Shown in pieces: positions 1 to 8,838 of a stretch of 64,000 nt of DNA (positions within the stretch are counted from its first letter, which is position 1; the number at the start of each line of letters is the position of its first letter). The DNA is taken from the NCBI GenBank assembly GCA_937922785.1, contig CALAJQ010000016.1, positions 1-64,000 of the forward strand, given 5' to 3'. Under the pieces are notes generated by a model. It saw only the letters and a list, made by a program, of their open reading frames with translations, did no database searches and had not been told where the DNA came from. Both the position numbers and the translations under genes were made by a program. This DNA comes from an uncultured Acidimicrobiales bacterium (lineage in GTDB: Bacteria > Actinomycetota > Acidimicrobiia > Acidimicrobiales > SZUA-35).

Positions 1-470
1 CAGTTGACCGCCAACCAGGCCGACAGGGCTGAGTTGGTTGCCTCGGGCCGAGGTTGGGCCCGGTGGGCCGCAAACATTGGGCGAGCGCCGTAGTGAACTG
101 AGTCGACTCCGCGCCACAGATCTTGGGCAAGCGGAGCGATCTGATCTGAGAGACCTGGCGCAATCGATTCGAGACCCGGAAGTACCGAGGCATCGCGTGT
201 GGCGGAAATCGCCTCGACGTCAGTGACGTCGCGATACCTGCTCATTACGAACTCGATAACCTCCGGGCTGATGGAGTAGGTGGCCGACGACGCCGCAGCC
301 GGGCTGATATTGCCAAGGGGAGCAAGCCGCCAGGCAACTATCCACCCAGCACCATTGGGCACGCCTAAAGCTTCATAGCGCGCAATCGCGTCTTGGTCCC
401 ACATGAGCCAGCCGACGAGGTCGTGACTAGCGAGTCCGGCCCTGGCAGTGAGGTTCATCCACTCGGTCAT
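1..470 (-). CDS. SCO6745-family protein, 3' end outside window
   Basis: The open frame starts at an ATG (complement of 468-470) and runs off the left edge without a stop, so the C-terminus is missing. The translation begins MTEWMNLTARAGLASHDLVG and continues with an [A/R]YEALGVPNG...AWRLAPLGNISPAAA stretch. This resembles the SCO6745 family, an actinobacterial group of unknown function with an [F/Y]xALGL...RxAPxG pattern, and matches the two other copies here at 22750 and 57123. A purine-rich AAAGGAAA lies about 7 nt upstream of the ATG and supports this start. The gene is divergent from the amidohydrolase at 625. Function is unknown; the family call is by pattern only. Confidence 0.65.
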   Translation of the reverse strand, partial: MTEWMNLTARAGLASHDLVGWLMWDQDAIARYEALGVPNGAGWIVAWRLAPLGNISPAAASSATYSISPEVIEFVMSRYRDVTDVEAISATRDASVLPGLESIAPGLSDQIAPLAQDLWRGVDSVHYGARPMFAAHRAQPRPEATNSALSAWLAVN

Positions 471-624
471 TTTGACGTTTCCTTTGGCTTGATCTTGCTT
501 GGCTAGCTCGGCGGCCGGCTTTGCTGCGTTTGTTCAACCTAGGGCCTCCGGTGATCTGGGGCTAAACTCGTCGATTCTGGGGATGCGGAAATGACCTGCG
601 ACCCCACATGCGCGAAACTGGACC

Positions 625-2349
625 ATGGCTGAACACGACCTGGTGATTAGAGGCGGAGTTGTTATCGACGGCACGGGTCACCCCCGACGTGAAGCCGACG
701 TTGCGGTCTCAGAAGGCATCGTCACCGAAGTCGGGACGGTGTCGGGTTCGGGGCGCCGAGAGGTAGAAGCCAACGGCGCCATCGTGGCTCCGGGTTTCGT
801 CGACGTTCACACTCACTATGACGGCCAAGCAACCTGGGAATCCACTATGCAACCGTCGTCCTGGCATGGTGTGACCACCGTTGTGTTCGGCAACTGTGGT
901 GTTGGATTCGCGCCGGTACACAACAGCGACCACGAGCGCCTAGTGCAACTGATGGAGGGAGTCGAAGACATCCCGGGCACGGCTTTGCACGAGGGTCTGT
1001 CGTGGAACTGGACCTCGCTCACCGAGTACCTAGACGCGCTGGGCGGACCCAAAGACATGGACATCGCAGCCCAGGTGCCTCATGCCGCCTTAAGACTCCA
1101 TGTGATGGGCGAACGCGGCGCCAAGGGCGACGATGCCCGGCCCGATGACATCGCCGAGATGGGTCGACTGGCCGCCGAGGGAATCAATGCCGGTTTCCTC
1201 GGATTCACCACGAGCCGAACCCAGAACCACAAGACCTCGCTGGGCGAACCGACGCCCACCCTCACCGCCGCCAAGGAGGAGCTGGTCGGCATCGCTGAGG
1301 CAATCGGAACTACGGGCAAAGGTGTGCTCCAGCTCGTCAGCGACTTCTTCGACGTCGAAGGCGAGTTCGCCATCGTTCGGGCTATGACCGAGTCTTCGGG
1401 CCGTCCGATCAGTTTCACTCTTGTCGAGTCGCCGCGAGGTTATGAGTATCATCGGTCGATCCTCGGGCACATCGAGACCGCCCGAGCCGATGGTCTGGCC
1501 GTCACCGGTCAGACTGCTGTCCGTCCAATCGGTGTGTTGCTCGGTTTCGAGTGCACACTAAACCCTTTCCTGGCTAACCCGGTCTTCCGAGAGATTTCAG
1601 ATCTACCCCAGCACGAACGGACCGCGGCCCTGACTGATCCCGCCTTCCGTGAACGGTTGCTGCAGGCAGCGGGAGGCCGCGAGAACCAAGCGGTTGGTGG
1701 TCGCCTGATCGAGCGGTTCGACATCATGTTCCCGCTGGGGACGTCGCCCAACTACGAGCCCGACCCGACGAACTCGGTCGCTGCGATTGCAGAACGTGAA
1801 GGCCGTCCACCCGCCGAGGTGGCCTTAGACGCCATGCTCGACAACGACGGCACAGCGATGTTGTGGGTGCCGTTCTCGAATTTCGCCAAGGGCAATCTCG
1901 ACGGCACTCGTGAGCTTTTGACTCACCCCTTTACGGTGCCCGCGTTGTCCGACGGTGGCGCTCACGTGGGCACGATCTGCGACGGTTCGTTCCCCACCAC
2001 GCTGATTCAGCATTGGGGTCGTGATCGCCCCCACGGCCGGATCGAAGTCGAGTTTTTGATCCAACGCCAGTGTCGCGACACCGCCCAATTGGTTGGGTTG
2101 AACGACCGTGGCTTGATCGCCCCCGGATACCGAGCCGACATCAATGTGATCGACTTTGATCGGCTCAGAGTTCACCAGCCCGAACTGCTCTATGACCTAC
2201 CGGCCGGCGGTAGGAGAATCGTTCAGCGAGCCGACGGATACGTGCACACATTTGTGGCTGGCACCGAAACCTACGCCGAAGGCGAAGCCACCGGCGAGTT
2301 GCCTGGTCGACTGATCCGTGGCGCCCAACCCACCCCGACTGGAGTCTGA
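625..2349 (+). CDS. N-acyl-D-amino-acid deacylase-like amidohydrolase
   Basis: A 574-residue amidohydrolase of the D-aminoacylase/D-hydantoinase superfamily. The N-terminal beta-sandwich (residues 1-55, DLVIRGGVVIDGTG) leads into the metal motif VDVHTHYD with H62 and H64. It is followed by the family-typical FGNCGVG, whose C91 matches the zinc-ligand cysteine of D-aminoacylases, and a C-terminal SDGGAHVG (about residue 442) carrying the expected catalytic Asp. Length fits the family. The enzyme is cytosolic, with no signal peptide. Substrate cannot be read from sequence: many actinobacterial members are annotated as D-aminoacylases without biochemical support. It is followed after one base by a TauD-like dioxygenase, so the two are probably co-transcribed. 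Confidence 0.85.
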   Translation: MAEHDLVIRGGVVIDGTGHPRREADVAVSEGIVTEVGTVSGSGRREVEANGAIVAPGFVDVHTHYDGQATWESTMQPSSWHGVTTVVFGNCGVGFAPVHNSDHERLVQLMEGVEDIPGTALHEGLSWNWTSLTEYLDALGGPKDMDIAAQVPHAALRLHVMGERGAKGDDARPDDIAEMGRLAAEGINAGFLGFTTSRTQNHKTSLGEPTPTLTAAKEELVGIAEAIGTTGKGVLQLVSDFFDVEGEFAIVRAMTESSGRPISFTLVESPRGYEYHRSILGHIETARADGLAVTGQTAVRPIGVLLGFECTLNPFLANPVFREISDLPQHERTAALTDPAFRERLLQAAGGRENQAVGGRLIERFDIMFPLGTSPNYEPDPTNSVAAIAEREGRPPAEVALDAMLDNDGTAMLWVPFSNFAKGNLDGTRELLTHPFTVPALSDGGAHVGTICDGSFPTTLIQHWGRDRPHGRIEVEFLIQRQCRDTAQLVGLNDRGLIAPGYRADINVIDFDRLRVHQPELLYDLPAGGRRIVQRADGYVHTFVAGTETYAEGEATGELPGRLIRGAQPTPTGV

Positions 2350-2350
2350 G

Positions 2351-3385
2351 ATGTCCGATGTTCTCACCGCAGAGCAAGTAACCCCGCTAGAGCGGCACGG
2401 CGAATGGCGTGCCGCCGATGTTGCCAATCCCCAGGAATGGACATATCAGCTGTCGGCAGCTGAGATATCTGAACTTGAGGGGGCGTTGGCCGTAGCCAGG
2501 GGTCACTCCGACGAGTTGCTCGACATCAACAAACAGCACTTTCCGCTGGACGGTTTCGCCGGCGTTCTCGCTGGTATAGCTGAGGAGTTGATCAACGGTC
2601 GAGGTTTCCAACGGATCTCAGGTTTGCCGGTTGAGCGGTTGGGTCCAGAAGATGCGTCTTGGATCTACTGGGGGATAGGGCTGCATCTTGGGGTGCCATG
2701 GGCCCAGAACCACAAGGGTCACCTATTGGGTGATGTGAAGGATCAGGGAAAAGCACTGGATGATCCGACAGCCCGCGGTAACGAGATCGGCGGAGCTGGA
2801 CTTGGTTTCCACTCCGATGGCTCGGACCTGGTTGGGCTCATGTGTCTGGACCCCGGAGTCGCCGGTGGAGAAAGCCTGATCTCCAACGCTTTGTTGTGTC
2901 ACAACTTGTTGGTCGAATCCGATCCGGAGCTTGCCGGGGTTTTGTATGGCGGCTTGCCCTATGACTACCGGGGCGAACAGCCCGATGGTGAGAAGCCGTA
3001 CTATCACATCCCGGCGTTCAGCCGGAAGGGTGACCGATTGTTCGTGCGTTACATTCCGCAGTTCATCCTGGCCTCCCAGCGGCACGAAGATGCGCCTCGA
3101 CTCACCGACGCCCAACGTTCGGCGATGAAGGCCTACAGCGCCTTAGTCGAGAATCCAGATCATTGGGTCCAAATGCGGTTCGAGCCTGGCGATATCCAAT
3201 TCGTCAACAACTATCACGTCCTTCATGGCCGCAAGCCCTACACCGATGACACAGGCGTGGGTCGAGTTCGTTGGCTGAAGCGTTTATGGCTGGCGACAGA
3301 AGTTCTGAGCGCAGACGACAGGCCAGAACGCTTCCAGGCCCGAGGCGCAATTTCTCACTGGGCCAAGAATCGAACTACGGCTTAG
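2351..3385 (+). CDS. TauD/TfdA-family 2-oxoglutarate-dependent dioxygenase
   Basis: A 344-residue Fe(II)/2-oxoglutarate dioxygenase. The facial triad is visible: H154 and D156 in GFHSDGSD and the distal H292 in NYHVLHGRKPY, followed by the 2OG-binding arginine region RVRWLKRLWL. The frame is open further upstream, but I chose the ATG one base after the stop of the amidohydrolase because it fits coupled translation; an upstream start would overlap that gene by 32 bases. The order amidohydrolase then dioxygenase suggests a shared catabolic step on an acylated or amino-acid-derived substrate. The family also includes taurine, carnitine/gamma-butyrobetaine and herbicide dioxygenases, so the exact substrate is open. 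Confidence 0.85.
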   Translation: MSDVLTAEQVTPLERHGEWRAADVANPQEWTYQLSAAEISELEGALAVARGHSDELLDINKQHFPLDGFAGVLAGIAEELINGRGFQRISGLPVERLGPEDASWIYWGIGLHLGVPWAQNHKGHLLGDVKDQGKALDDPTARGNEIGGAGLGFHSDGSDLVGLMCLDPGVAGGESLISNALLCHNLLVESDPELAGVLYGGLPYDYRGEQPDGEKPYYHIPAFSRKGDRLFVRYIPQFILASQRHEDAPRLTDAQRSAMKAYSALVENPDHWVQMRFEPGDIQFVNNYHVLHGRKPYTDDTGVGRVRWLKRLWLATEVLSADDRPERFQARGAISHWAKNRTTA

Positions 3386-3436
3386 TCCAAAACCAATTGT
3401 GGGCCAACAGGCCTCCCAGCGGCACGCCGTTCGCTG

Positions 3437-4888
3437 CTAACTCTTGGTTGGTCCAACAATCCAGTGCTCGACTGATGTGCTCGCCTGGGTATCGGCTCTC
3501 TCGATAATCCTCAGTTCGACCATCCGTTGAATCGTGTGCCTGGCAAAAGCGGCTGCCAGGCTTCGGTCGCTTTGTGGCTGTTCCACAAGTCCACCAGAAT
3601 CCGCCACAGACAGCAGGGCCTTAACCACGTAGTCGAGTTTTCGGCGAGAGAAAGTTGTTCCAGCGTCACGAGCTAGATCTCGGGCCGATCTTGTTAACCG
3701 ATTAACGGTGCTGGAAGATAGGTCCGCAGGTTTAACTCGTCGCCACGACTCGGAGAGATGACCAAAGAGTATTGGCCATTCCGAATCATCCAAGAGTGGA
3801 AACTCGCGATCGATGCGGCGGAGCTGGCGGGCCGGCTCTGGTGCTGATGGCAGGTCAGACTCCGTTCTCGCCTGTGCCGTTGCCTGTGTCGGTTCGAGCA
3901 CCCCATCTGACGCCGGTTCAGTTGCAGAGCTATGGGTGCGGTCAGCGCTGTCAGCGGGAAGAAGATAGGCCTGCCGGCCGGTACTGATCTCGCCCTCGGG
4001 TACAGCGTGACGAAGGAACCGTTTGAAGCTCCGATGGCCGAACCAGTCGTCGCTTATTTCTGCGCCAAATTCCCGCTGTAACGCCCATGCAAGCCCGGCT
4101 AAGTCGGTGGGCCGGGTGATCGAAGTCCATCGGCTCCGCAAGAGGGCTGCGGCATCTGCAGCCTGGCCTGCCAACGTGCTTGCCGCTAGCGATACTGAGT
4201 CATCGTGTTCGGCTACTAGCTCTTGATCGATCCGATCAAGCTCGGTCCGAAGGTCCTCGGCAATGTCATCGAGAATTGCGAGGAGGTCCGCCATTCTTGT
4301 ACTGAGAACGTTAACCAGCGGTGGCAACGCTCCGTCTTTGCTGTATGACTCCTCGTGGGTTAGTTCGCCCCAGCTGTCCTGCAAGAGTGTCCGAACTTGC
4401 AGCTCACAAACAACCGGAGTTCCGCCAACCTCGATCCCCAGGTTCACGTGCCAGCCTCGATAACCGGACTCTTTGGGCTCGGTTACGTAATCGCGTTCTG
4501 AATCCGGGTCGAGCCAGAGACCCGTGCCTTCAACCCGAGGTACGGCCTCTAGAGCGGCCTCGATCATGCCGATGTCGCGCAAGTTGATGCAGGTCACTCT
4601 GAGACCCACGAGGTCATCAATCGTCCCAACAACGTCGTCAAGGGACTGGATCTGGTCTTCGTATCGCGCCAGGTTGATCTTGCGCCAGGTCCGACGTTTT
4701 GATTTCACCCGGCCGCTGGTGCTGGTAATACGTGCCAGGTCGCGATCGCTAAGAAGTTCAGTAAGAGCGCTCCTTAGTGAGGCTTCAGCTGTCTTCAGTG
4801 CTGGCTCCAAAACGGTTGATCGCAGTGCGTCGTACCAAACGCCAAACTCTGCGTAGCCAATTTTGGAGTCGGGAGATGGATTGCTCAT
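3437..4888 (-). CDS. RelA/SpoT-type (p)ppGpp synthetase domain protein with LOTUS-like C-terminus
   Basis: A 483-residue protein. Residues about 45-220 form a nucleotidyltransferase domain of the RelA/SpoT synthetase type: the basic loop SGRVKSKRRTWRKI, the Mg-binding DLVGLRV, the fold motif ESGYRGWHV, and ELQVRTLLQDSWGELTHE, which matches the family E[I/L]Q[I/V]RT...W...H. There is no HD hydrolase, TGS or ACT domain. The following 260 residues are unlike small alarmone synthetases. One segment (about 255-310, WFGHRSFKRFLRHAVP followed by a YLLP strand) resembles the OST-HTH/LOTUS fold, and a helical tail (about 370-475) looks winged-helix-like. Expected product is (p)ppGpp or another pyrophosphorylated nucleotide or RNA. 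It is divergent from the small gene at 4980. Confidence 0.75.
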   Translation of the reverse strand: MSNPSPDSKIGYAEFGVWYDALRSTVLEPALKTAEASLRSALTELLSDRDLARITSTSGRVKSKRRTWRKINLARYEDQIQSLDDVVGTIDDLVGLRVTCINLRDIGMIEAALEAVPRVEGTGLWLDPDSERDYVTEPKESGYRGWHVNLGIEVGGTPVVCELQVRTLLQDSWGELTHEESYSKDGALPPLVNVLSTRMADLLAILDDIAEDLRTELDRIDQELVAEHDDSVSLAASTLAGQAADAAALLRSRWTSITRPTDLAGLAWALQREFGAEISDDWFGHRSFKRFLRHAVPEGEISTGRQAYLLPADSADRTHSSATEPASDGVLEPTQATAQARTESDLPSAPEPARQLRRIDREFPLLDDSEWPILFGHLSESWRRVKPADLSSSTVNRLTRSARDLARDAGTTFSRRKLDYVVKALLSVADSGGLVEQPQSDRSLAAAFARHTIQRMVELRIIERADTQASTSVEHWIVGPTKS

Positions 4889-4979
4889 CTCTGGTTAGTC
4901 GAGTCGGTACAAGTCATGATGTTCGCGCCGACTCTAACATCGCGGCTGGCAGAGCGAAGTCACTACGCTTGGCGAGCTA

Positions 4980-5315
4980 ATGGAGAACCTTCACAAAGCC
5001 GTTCGCCGCGTCATCGCAGCCATGTCTGTGCTGAGCGTCGAGCTTGACGAGGCCAACACGCCGGTAAAGCGCGCTGTGCGTCTGAACCTTGAAGTTCAGA
5101 GCCAAGGCCTTGTAATTCTCGAACGCGAGCTTCGGGCCGGAGCTCCGACCCGACGGGTGTGGTCTCTAGGTCAGGCGTCAATTCCGATTCTTGTGCTTTC
5201 GCTGAAGTCGATCACCAAACAAGCCAGTGAGCCGGACCCTCCGTCAATTGTTGAATGCCGAGATGCAATAGCCGAGCTAAGCGATGCCCTTACTGACTTT
5301 GCCGAGAATCGCTGA
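4980..5315 (+). CDS. small helical protein of unknown function
   Basis: A 111-residue, mostly alpha-helical, soluble protein that I do not recognise. It begins MENLHKAVRRVIAAMSVLSV, contains a heptad-like ELDEANTPVKRAVRLNLEVQ stretch and ends in an acidic helix. No signal peptide, membrane segment or catalytic motif is visible. A TACGCT hexamer sits 10 nt before the ATG, so a very short leader is possible. It is divergent from the RelA/SpoT-like gene across 91 bp, and may be its regulatory partner or simply a neighbour. The coding call rests on an intact frame with neighbour-like codon use. Confidence 0.55.
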   Translation: MENLHKAVRRVIAAMSVLSVELDEANTPVKRAVRLNLEVQSQGLVILERELRAGAPTRRVWSLGQASIPILVLSLKSITKQASEPDPPSIVECRDAIAELSDALTDFAENR

Positions 5316-5342
5316 TCGATCTCTAGTCAGGGAACGATTCGC

Positions 5343-5774
5343 CTAGACCGCGTAGATGTCATATTCAACACCGTCGGGCGTGGTGGTGCCCATGGCAACG
5401 CAGAACTGAGCGTTAAGCCAGTCATATCGGTTGTCACCCGTCTCAAAACGCGGAGCCGTCCGAATGCTGGCGGTGCCGTCTTCGTTTCGGGTCCCGAAGC
5501 CGGTGTAGGTGACATAGATGTCGGCACCGTCATCGGTCTTCAGCGAAAAACGGACATCAAGCGAGAAGCTGCCGTCGGCCAAAATGGTCAGCCAATCACC
5601 CGCGGCCACACCTTCTGTGGCCGTTGCGTTAATTTTCGGACCAACAAAAGTGGCACCAGTAACGGTGGCTACAACCTTGGTGCCAAGCGGGCCGGCGACA
5701 ACAGGTCTGGCCACATCGTTTGTTCTTGCTGAAAGGGTGCCGATGTATTCGGCCGGGAGTGAATCTAGAGGCAT
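5343..5774 (-). CDS. DUF3237-family protein
   Basis: A 143-residue beta-rich protein matching the DUF3237 pattern: an early TGATFVGPKINATATEGVAAGDW segment, VRFSLKTDDGADIYVTYTG, and a C-terminal FETGDNRYDWLNAQFCVAMG. Homologs are small lipocalin-like barrels that often sit next to oxidoreductases; none has a firm biochemical role. The start is the ATG at the complement of 5772-5774, which has a TAGGTT-N6-ATG leaderless arrangement and no Shine-Dalgarno sequence. It is divergent from the ABC exporter operon at 5894. Confidence 0.8.
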   Translation of the reverse strand: MPLDSLPAEYIGTLSARTNDVARPVVAGPLGTKVVATVTGATFVGPKINATATEGVAAGDWLTILADGSFSLDVRFSLKTDDGADIYVTYTGFGTRNEDGTASIRTAPRFETGDNRYDWLNAQFCVAMGTTTPDGVEYDIYAV

Positions 5775-5786
5775 TGCTTCAACCTA
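5772..5786 (-). promoter_or_regulatory. leaderless -10 element (TAGGTT-N6-ATG)
   Basis: Reading the minus strand, TAGGTT is followed by GAAGCA and then the ATG of the DUF3237 gene. Transcription would begin at or within a base of the start codon. There is no purine-rich ribosome-binding site. Confidence 0.5.
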
Positions 5787-5893
5787 GACGCGCCGGCTGG
5801 GCAGCTTGTAATGCGACATCGTGTGGAAATATTCGCTTGGTCTCACTAACCAACCACGTTGCTAGCCATCCCCGTTGCTATAGATAGAGGCCG

Positions 5894-7012
5894 ATGTTCA
5901 TCGCCCTTCGAGAGATCCGACGCGCTGCTGGACGTTTTAGCCTGCTCATCGGGGCCGTGGCCCTACTGGTGTTGCTGCTGCTTTTCTTTCAGGCAGTAGC
6001 TGGCAGCCTCACATTGGGTCTGACAGGTGGAACCGAACAGTCGAGCTCGGACATTTGGGTCTATGACGCCAGAGCACGAAACAATCCCGCAGTCAGTGTG
6101 CTTCCGGTGGGCGTGGCAAACGCTGTCACCGAGGTTGAGGGAGTAGCAGTCGCAGGGCCGATCGGCTTGTCGGTTTTTGTTGCGACTTTTGAAGGTGCCG
6201 AGGTTGAGGTAGTGATTCTGGGCGGAGACCCCGGCGGACCTGCCGGTCCGGTCGAGATCAGCCAAGGTGACCGGCCAACAGCTCCGAACGAGGCCATCTT
6301 CAGTGTTGCCTCGCTGGCCGGCGAGGGCTTCGAACTGGGCGACCAGATAGAGCTTGCCGGACAGGCCATCACGATCGTTGGCGTCGCAGACGACGCGGCC
6401 TTCAACGTTCTGCCAACGTTCTATGTTGCCTTTGAGACTTACGCCGCCGCCGTGACGGATAGGGCTGGCTCTCAGTTCGAAGTTCCTGCGTCGATCATTG
6501 GGGTTCAGGTAGATGATGGGGCAGACCCTAACGTCGTGACGTCGGCCATCGAGACTCAAGTATCCGGTGTCACTGCCTTGACCCGACCCGATGCGGTAAA
6601 CGCATTGCCTGGCGTCGGGACAATCACGCAGTCGTTCAACATTTTGTATCTGCTTCTCTACATCGTGGTCACCATCGTCACCGGCGTGTTCTTCCTGATT
6701 CTCACGGTTCAGAAGGCACAGTCCCTAGTGCTATTGAGGGCAATTGGTGCCCCGAAGCTTGACGTCATCAAGCCGGTTCTGATCGAGGTCATCTTCGTAG
6801 TTGGTGCCGGATCACTAGTTGGTTCGGTCGTGGCTTGGGGGTTACTGCGGCTATCGCGTGATGTGTTTGGTGCTCAACTTGGTGCAAGCACAATCACTGT
6901 GTCGGTGGGTGCAGTTGTGATCCTCGGCTTGCTGGCCTCGGTTGGTGCACTGAGGCGAGTGCTTGCAATCGACCCTCTAGGTGCAACTCGCAAAGGCGGG
7001 ATTCAAGTATGA
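5894..7012 (+). CDS. ABC transporter permease, FtsX/MacB type (first of pair)
   Basis: A 372-residue permease. A single N-terminal membrane helix (about residues 17-38, LIGAVALLVLLLLFFQAVAG) is followed by a large extracytoplasmic domain (about 45-245). Three C-terminal helices follow, beginning ILYLLLYIVVTIVTGVFF and including an LRAIGAPK loop typical of the FtsX domain. This is the MacB/LolE-type topology used for export or extraction of lipids or peptides. It overlaps the second permease by four bases (ATGA). The sequence before the ATG is TATAGA followed 9 nt later by the start, with a weak AGAGG between, so either a leaderless or short-leader message is likely. Confidence 0.85.
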   Translation: MFIALREIRRAAGRFSLLIGAVALLVLLLLFFQAVAGSLTLGLTGGTEQSSSDIWVYDARARNNPAVSVLPVGVANAVTEVEGVAVAGPIGLSVFVATFEGAEVEVVILGGDPGGPAGPVEISQGDRPTAPNEAIFSVASLAGEGFELGDQIELAGQAITIVGVADDAAFNVLPTFYVAFETYAAAVTDRAGSQFEVPASIIGVQVDDGADPNVVTSAIETQVSGVTALTRPDAVNALPGVGTITQSFNILYLLLYIVVTIVTGVFFLILTVQKAQSLVLLRAIGAPKLDVIKPVLIEVIFVVGAGSLVGSVVAWGLLRLSRDVFGAQLGASTITVSVGAVVILGLLASVGALRRVLAIDPLGATRKGGIQV

Positions 7013-8082
7013 ATCTTGCGATCAAGGAACTTCGACGCACCCCTGGCCGCTTCCTGCCGGTAACCTCTGCCATGACGTTGCTGGTTGTGCTGTTAACCGT
7101 GTTAGGTGGATTCCTCGATGGGCTCGAGCTGTCTCAAACCGGTTCTTACCGAGCTCACGAGGGAAAGAGCTGGGCCTTTTCCGCGCCTAGCGAGCTTCAA
7201 GTTAGACGTTCGGTCATTGACGCCAACACTCGAGCAGAACTTACTGACTCAGAGGGTGTGATCGCGGTTGGTCAACTTAGCCAGGTCACTACTACTGCTG
7301 GAACTGAAGAGGCCGGCTTGGATGCAGACGCACTTCGAGATGTTGTCTTTCTGGGGTACGAACTCGCCACAGGTGTCTTGCCCGAGCCGCCCGTCGAAGG
7401 TGTCGTGGTGGATCAAGCGCTTTCTGATCTATTGGCAATCGACATAGGCGACGATCTGCTAATCGGCCCCAACGCTGAACCGCTGGAGATCACTGCGTTT
7501 GTTAATGACGTAAGTCAAGGCTCCCCAACAGTGTGGGCGTCGACAGAAAGCTGGCGGGCCGTCTTGGGCGTGATGGCTACCGATTTGCCCCCCGAAGGTG
7601 CGTCTCAAGTACTCATCATTGAGGCAGACTCATCCGGCGTGTTGGCGCCAGCTGGCGTACAAATTGCTGACACCGATGAGGTCATAGGAGCGCTGGCAAC
7701 CGTTCAACAGCAGTCATCAACGTTTAGCGGCATCATCGGTGTGACCTTCGTGGTTACGCTCATCGTGGTTGCGCTCTTCTTCGCTCTGCTGACGCTTGAA
7801 CGCATTCTTCAGTACGCGGTGCTGAAGGCAATCGGTGCCAACACCCGAGACCTTCTCAAAACGCTAGTCACACAAGCGGCTGCCATAAGCACGGTCGCTG
7901 TGGTGGTTGGCATTGCGCTCTCCTTCATTTTCATTGCATTCCTTCCGCCTGATCTGCCTTTGCGGATTGAGCCGTACCGACTCGTCGTTATTGCAATTGG
8001 AACTCTGGTCACTGCTTTACTGGGCAGCCTGTTCACGTTCCGACGCATCAACCGGATCGACCCCGCCGAAGCGATCGGCTAG
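7009..8082 (+). CDS. ABC transporter permease, FtsX/MacB type (second of pair)
   Basis: A 357-residue permease with the same layout as its upstream neighbour. An N-terminal helix (FLPVTSAMTLLVVLLTVLGG) precedes an external domain (about 40-230) and three C-terminal helices, with the FtsX loop LKAIGANTRDLLKTLV. The protein ends in the INRIDPAEAIG tail seen in this family. It starts in the ATGA overlap with the first permease and is followed after 11 bases by the ATPase gene, making a three-gene exporter operon. Substrate is unknown. The heteromeric permease pair with a small external domain resembles DevC/LolCE-like exporters more than tripartite MacB. Confidence 0.85.
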   Translation: MNLAIKELRRTPGRFLPVTSAMTLLVVLLTVLGGFLDGLELSQTGSYRAHEGKSWAFSAPSELQVRRSVIDANTRAELTDSEGVIAVGQLSQVTTTAGTEEAGLDADALRDVVFLGYELATGVLPEPPVEGVVVDQALSDLLAIDIGDDLLIGPNAEPLEITAFVNDVSQGSPTVWASTESWRAVLGVMATDLPPEGASQVLIIEADSSGVLAPAGVQIADTDEVIGALATVQQQSSTFSGIIGVTFVVTLIVVALFFALLTLERILQYAVLKAIGANTRDLLKTLVTQAAAISTVAVVVGIALSFIFIAFLPPDLPLRIEPYRLVVIAIGTLVTALLGSLFTFRRINRIDPAEAIG

Positions 8083-8093
8083 ATCGGAGCCCC

Positions 8094-8765
8094 ATGAATA
8101 CTCTCGTAGTTGACCAAGTATCCAAGATTTACGGCGAAGGCGACCAGCAAGTTAAGGCGCTTGACCAAGTGTCACTGGAGGTGGCTAGCGACGAACTCTT
8201 ACTGCTGATGGGTCCCTCGGGCTCGGGCAAGACAACCTTGCTTACGATCTCGGGAGCACTGCTGAGACCGACCGATGGCTCAATACAAGTTGGTGGTTCG
8301 GAGCTAACCAAGCTGGACGATAAGGAACTATCCAAGTTCCGAAATGACAAGATCGGCTTCGTGTTTCAGGCCGTCAATCTGATTCCATTCTTGACCGCTA
8401 GGGAGAACCTGTTGGTTGTCCGTAGTCTCGGCGGCGGGAAGGTAGATGCGGGGGCTAAGAAGCGGGCTGAGGAGTTGTTAGACGAGCTCGGGCTGGGGAG
8501 CAAGGGTGACAATCTCCCCTCCCAACTTTCTGGTGGTCAGCAACAGCGTGTGGCCATAGGTCGGGCACTAATGAACGAGCCAGCGATGCTGCTCATCGAC
8601 GAGCCGACCTCGGCCCTTGATAGCGAACTGGGAAGGCAAGTCATGGAACTAATCCGTGACGAAGTGAAGAACCGCGATATCGCAGGGATCGTGGTCACCC
8701 ACGATGAGCGGGTCCTTGACTTCGGCGATCGGATCGTAGAGATGGTCGACGGAAAGATCACCTGA
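8094..8765 (+). CDS. ABC transporter ATP-binding protein, LolD/MacB type
   Basis: A 223-residue ATPase with Walker A GPSGSGKTT (residues 40-48), the signature LSGGQQQRVAIGRALM, Walker B LLIDEPTSALD and an H-loop VVTHDERV. Spacing, length and sequence put it in the LolD/MacB/FtsE group that pairs with FtsX-type permeases, in agreement with the two genes directly upstream. It powers the exporter from the cytoplasmic side. The ATG is preceded by GGAGCCCC, an acceptable ribosome-binding site. Confidence 0.92.
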   Translation: MNTLVVDQVSKIYGEGDQQVKALDQVSLEVASDELLLLMGPSGSGKTTLLTISGALLRPTDGSIQVGGSELTKLDDKELSKFRNDKIGFVFQAVNLIPFLTARENLLVVRSLGGGKVDAGAKKRAEELLDELGLGSKGDNLPSQLSGGQQQRVAIGRALMNEPAMLLIDEPTSALDSELGRQVMELIRDEVKNRDIAGIVVTHDERVLDFGDRIVEMVDGKIT

Positions 8766-8794
8766 CCAGTCGGCTCCGAACCGAATAGCACGTG

Positions 8795-8812
8795 TAAGAC
8801 GAACAAGTCTTA
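8795..8812 (+). terminator. small inverted repeat after exporter operon
   Basis: TAAGAC and GTCTTA form a six-base stem around a six-base loop, 29 bases after the ATPase stop and before the next gene. There is no T-tract, so it is at best a weak terminator or a processing hairpin. Confidence 0.25.
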
Positions 8813-8838
8813 GAGGCGCTCGTCGAAATGGAGATCGC

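Noticed and set aside
5963-6559. Long antisense open frame (198 codons) opposite the first exporter permease
   Set aside because: The plus-strand frame has clear FtsX-type topology and codon use. The antisense product is Cys/Arg-rich with no domain and no ribosome-binding site.
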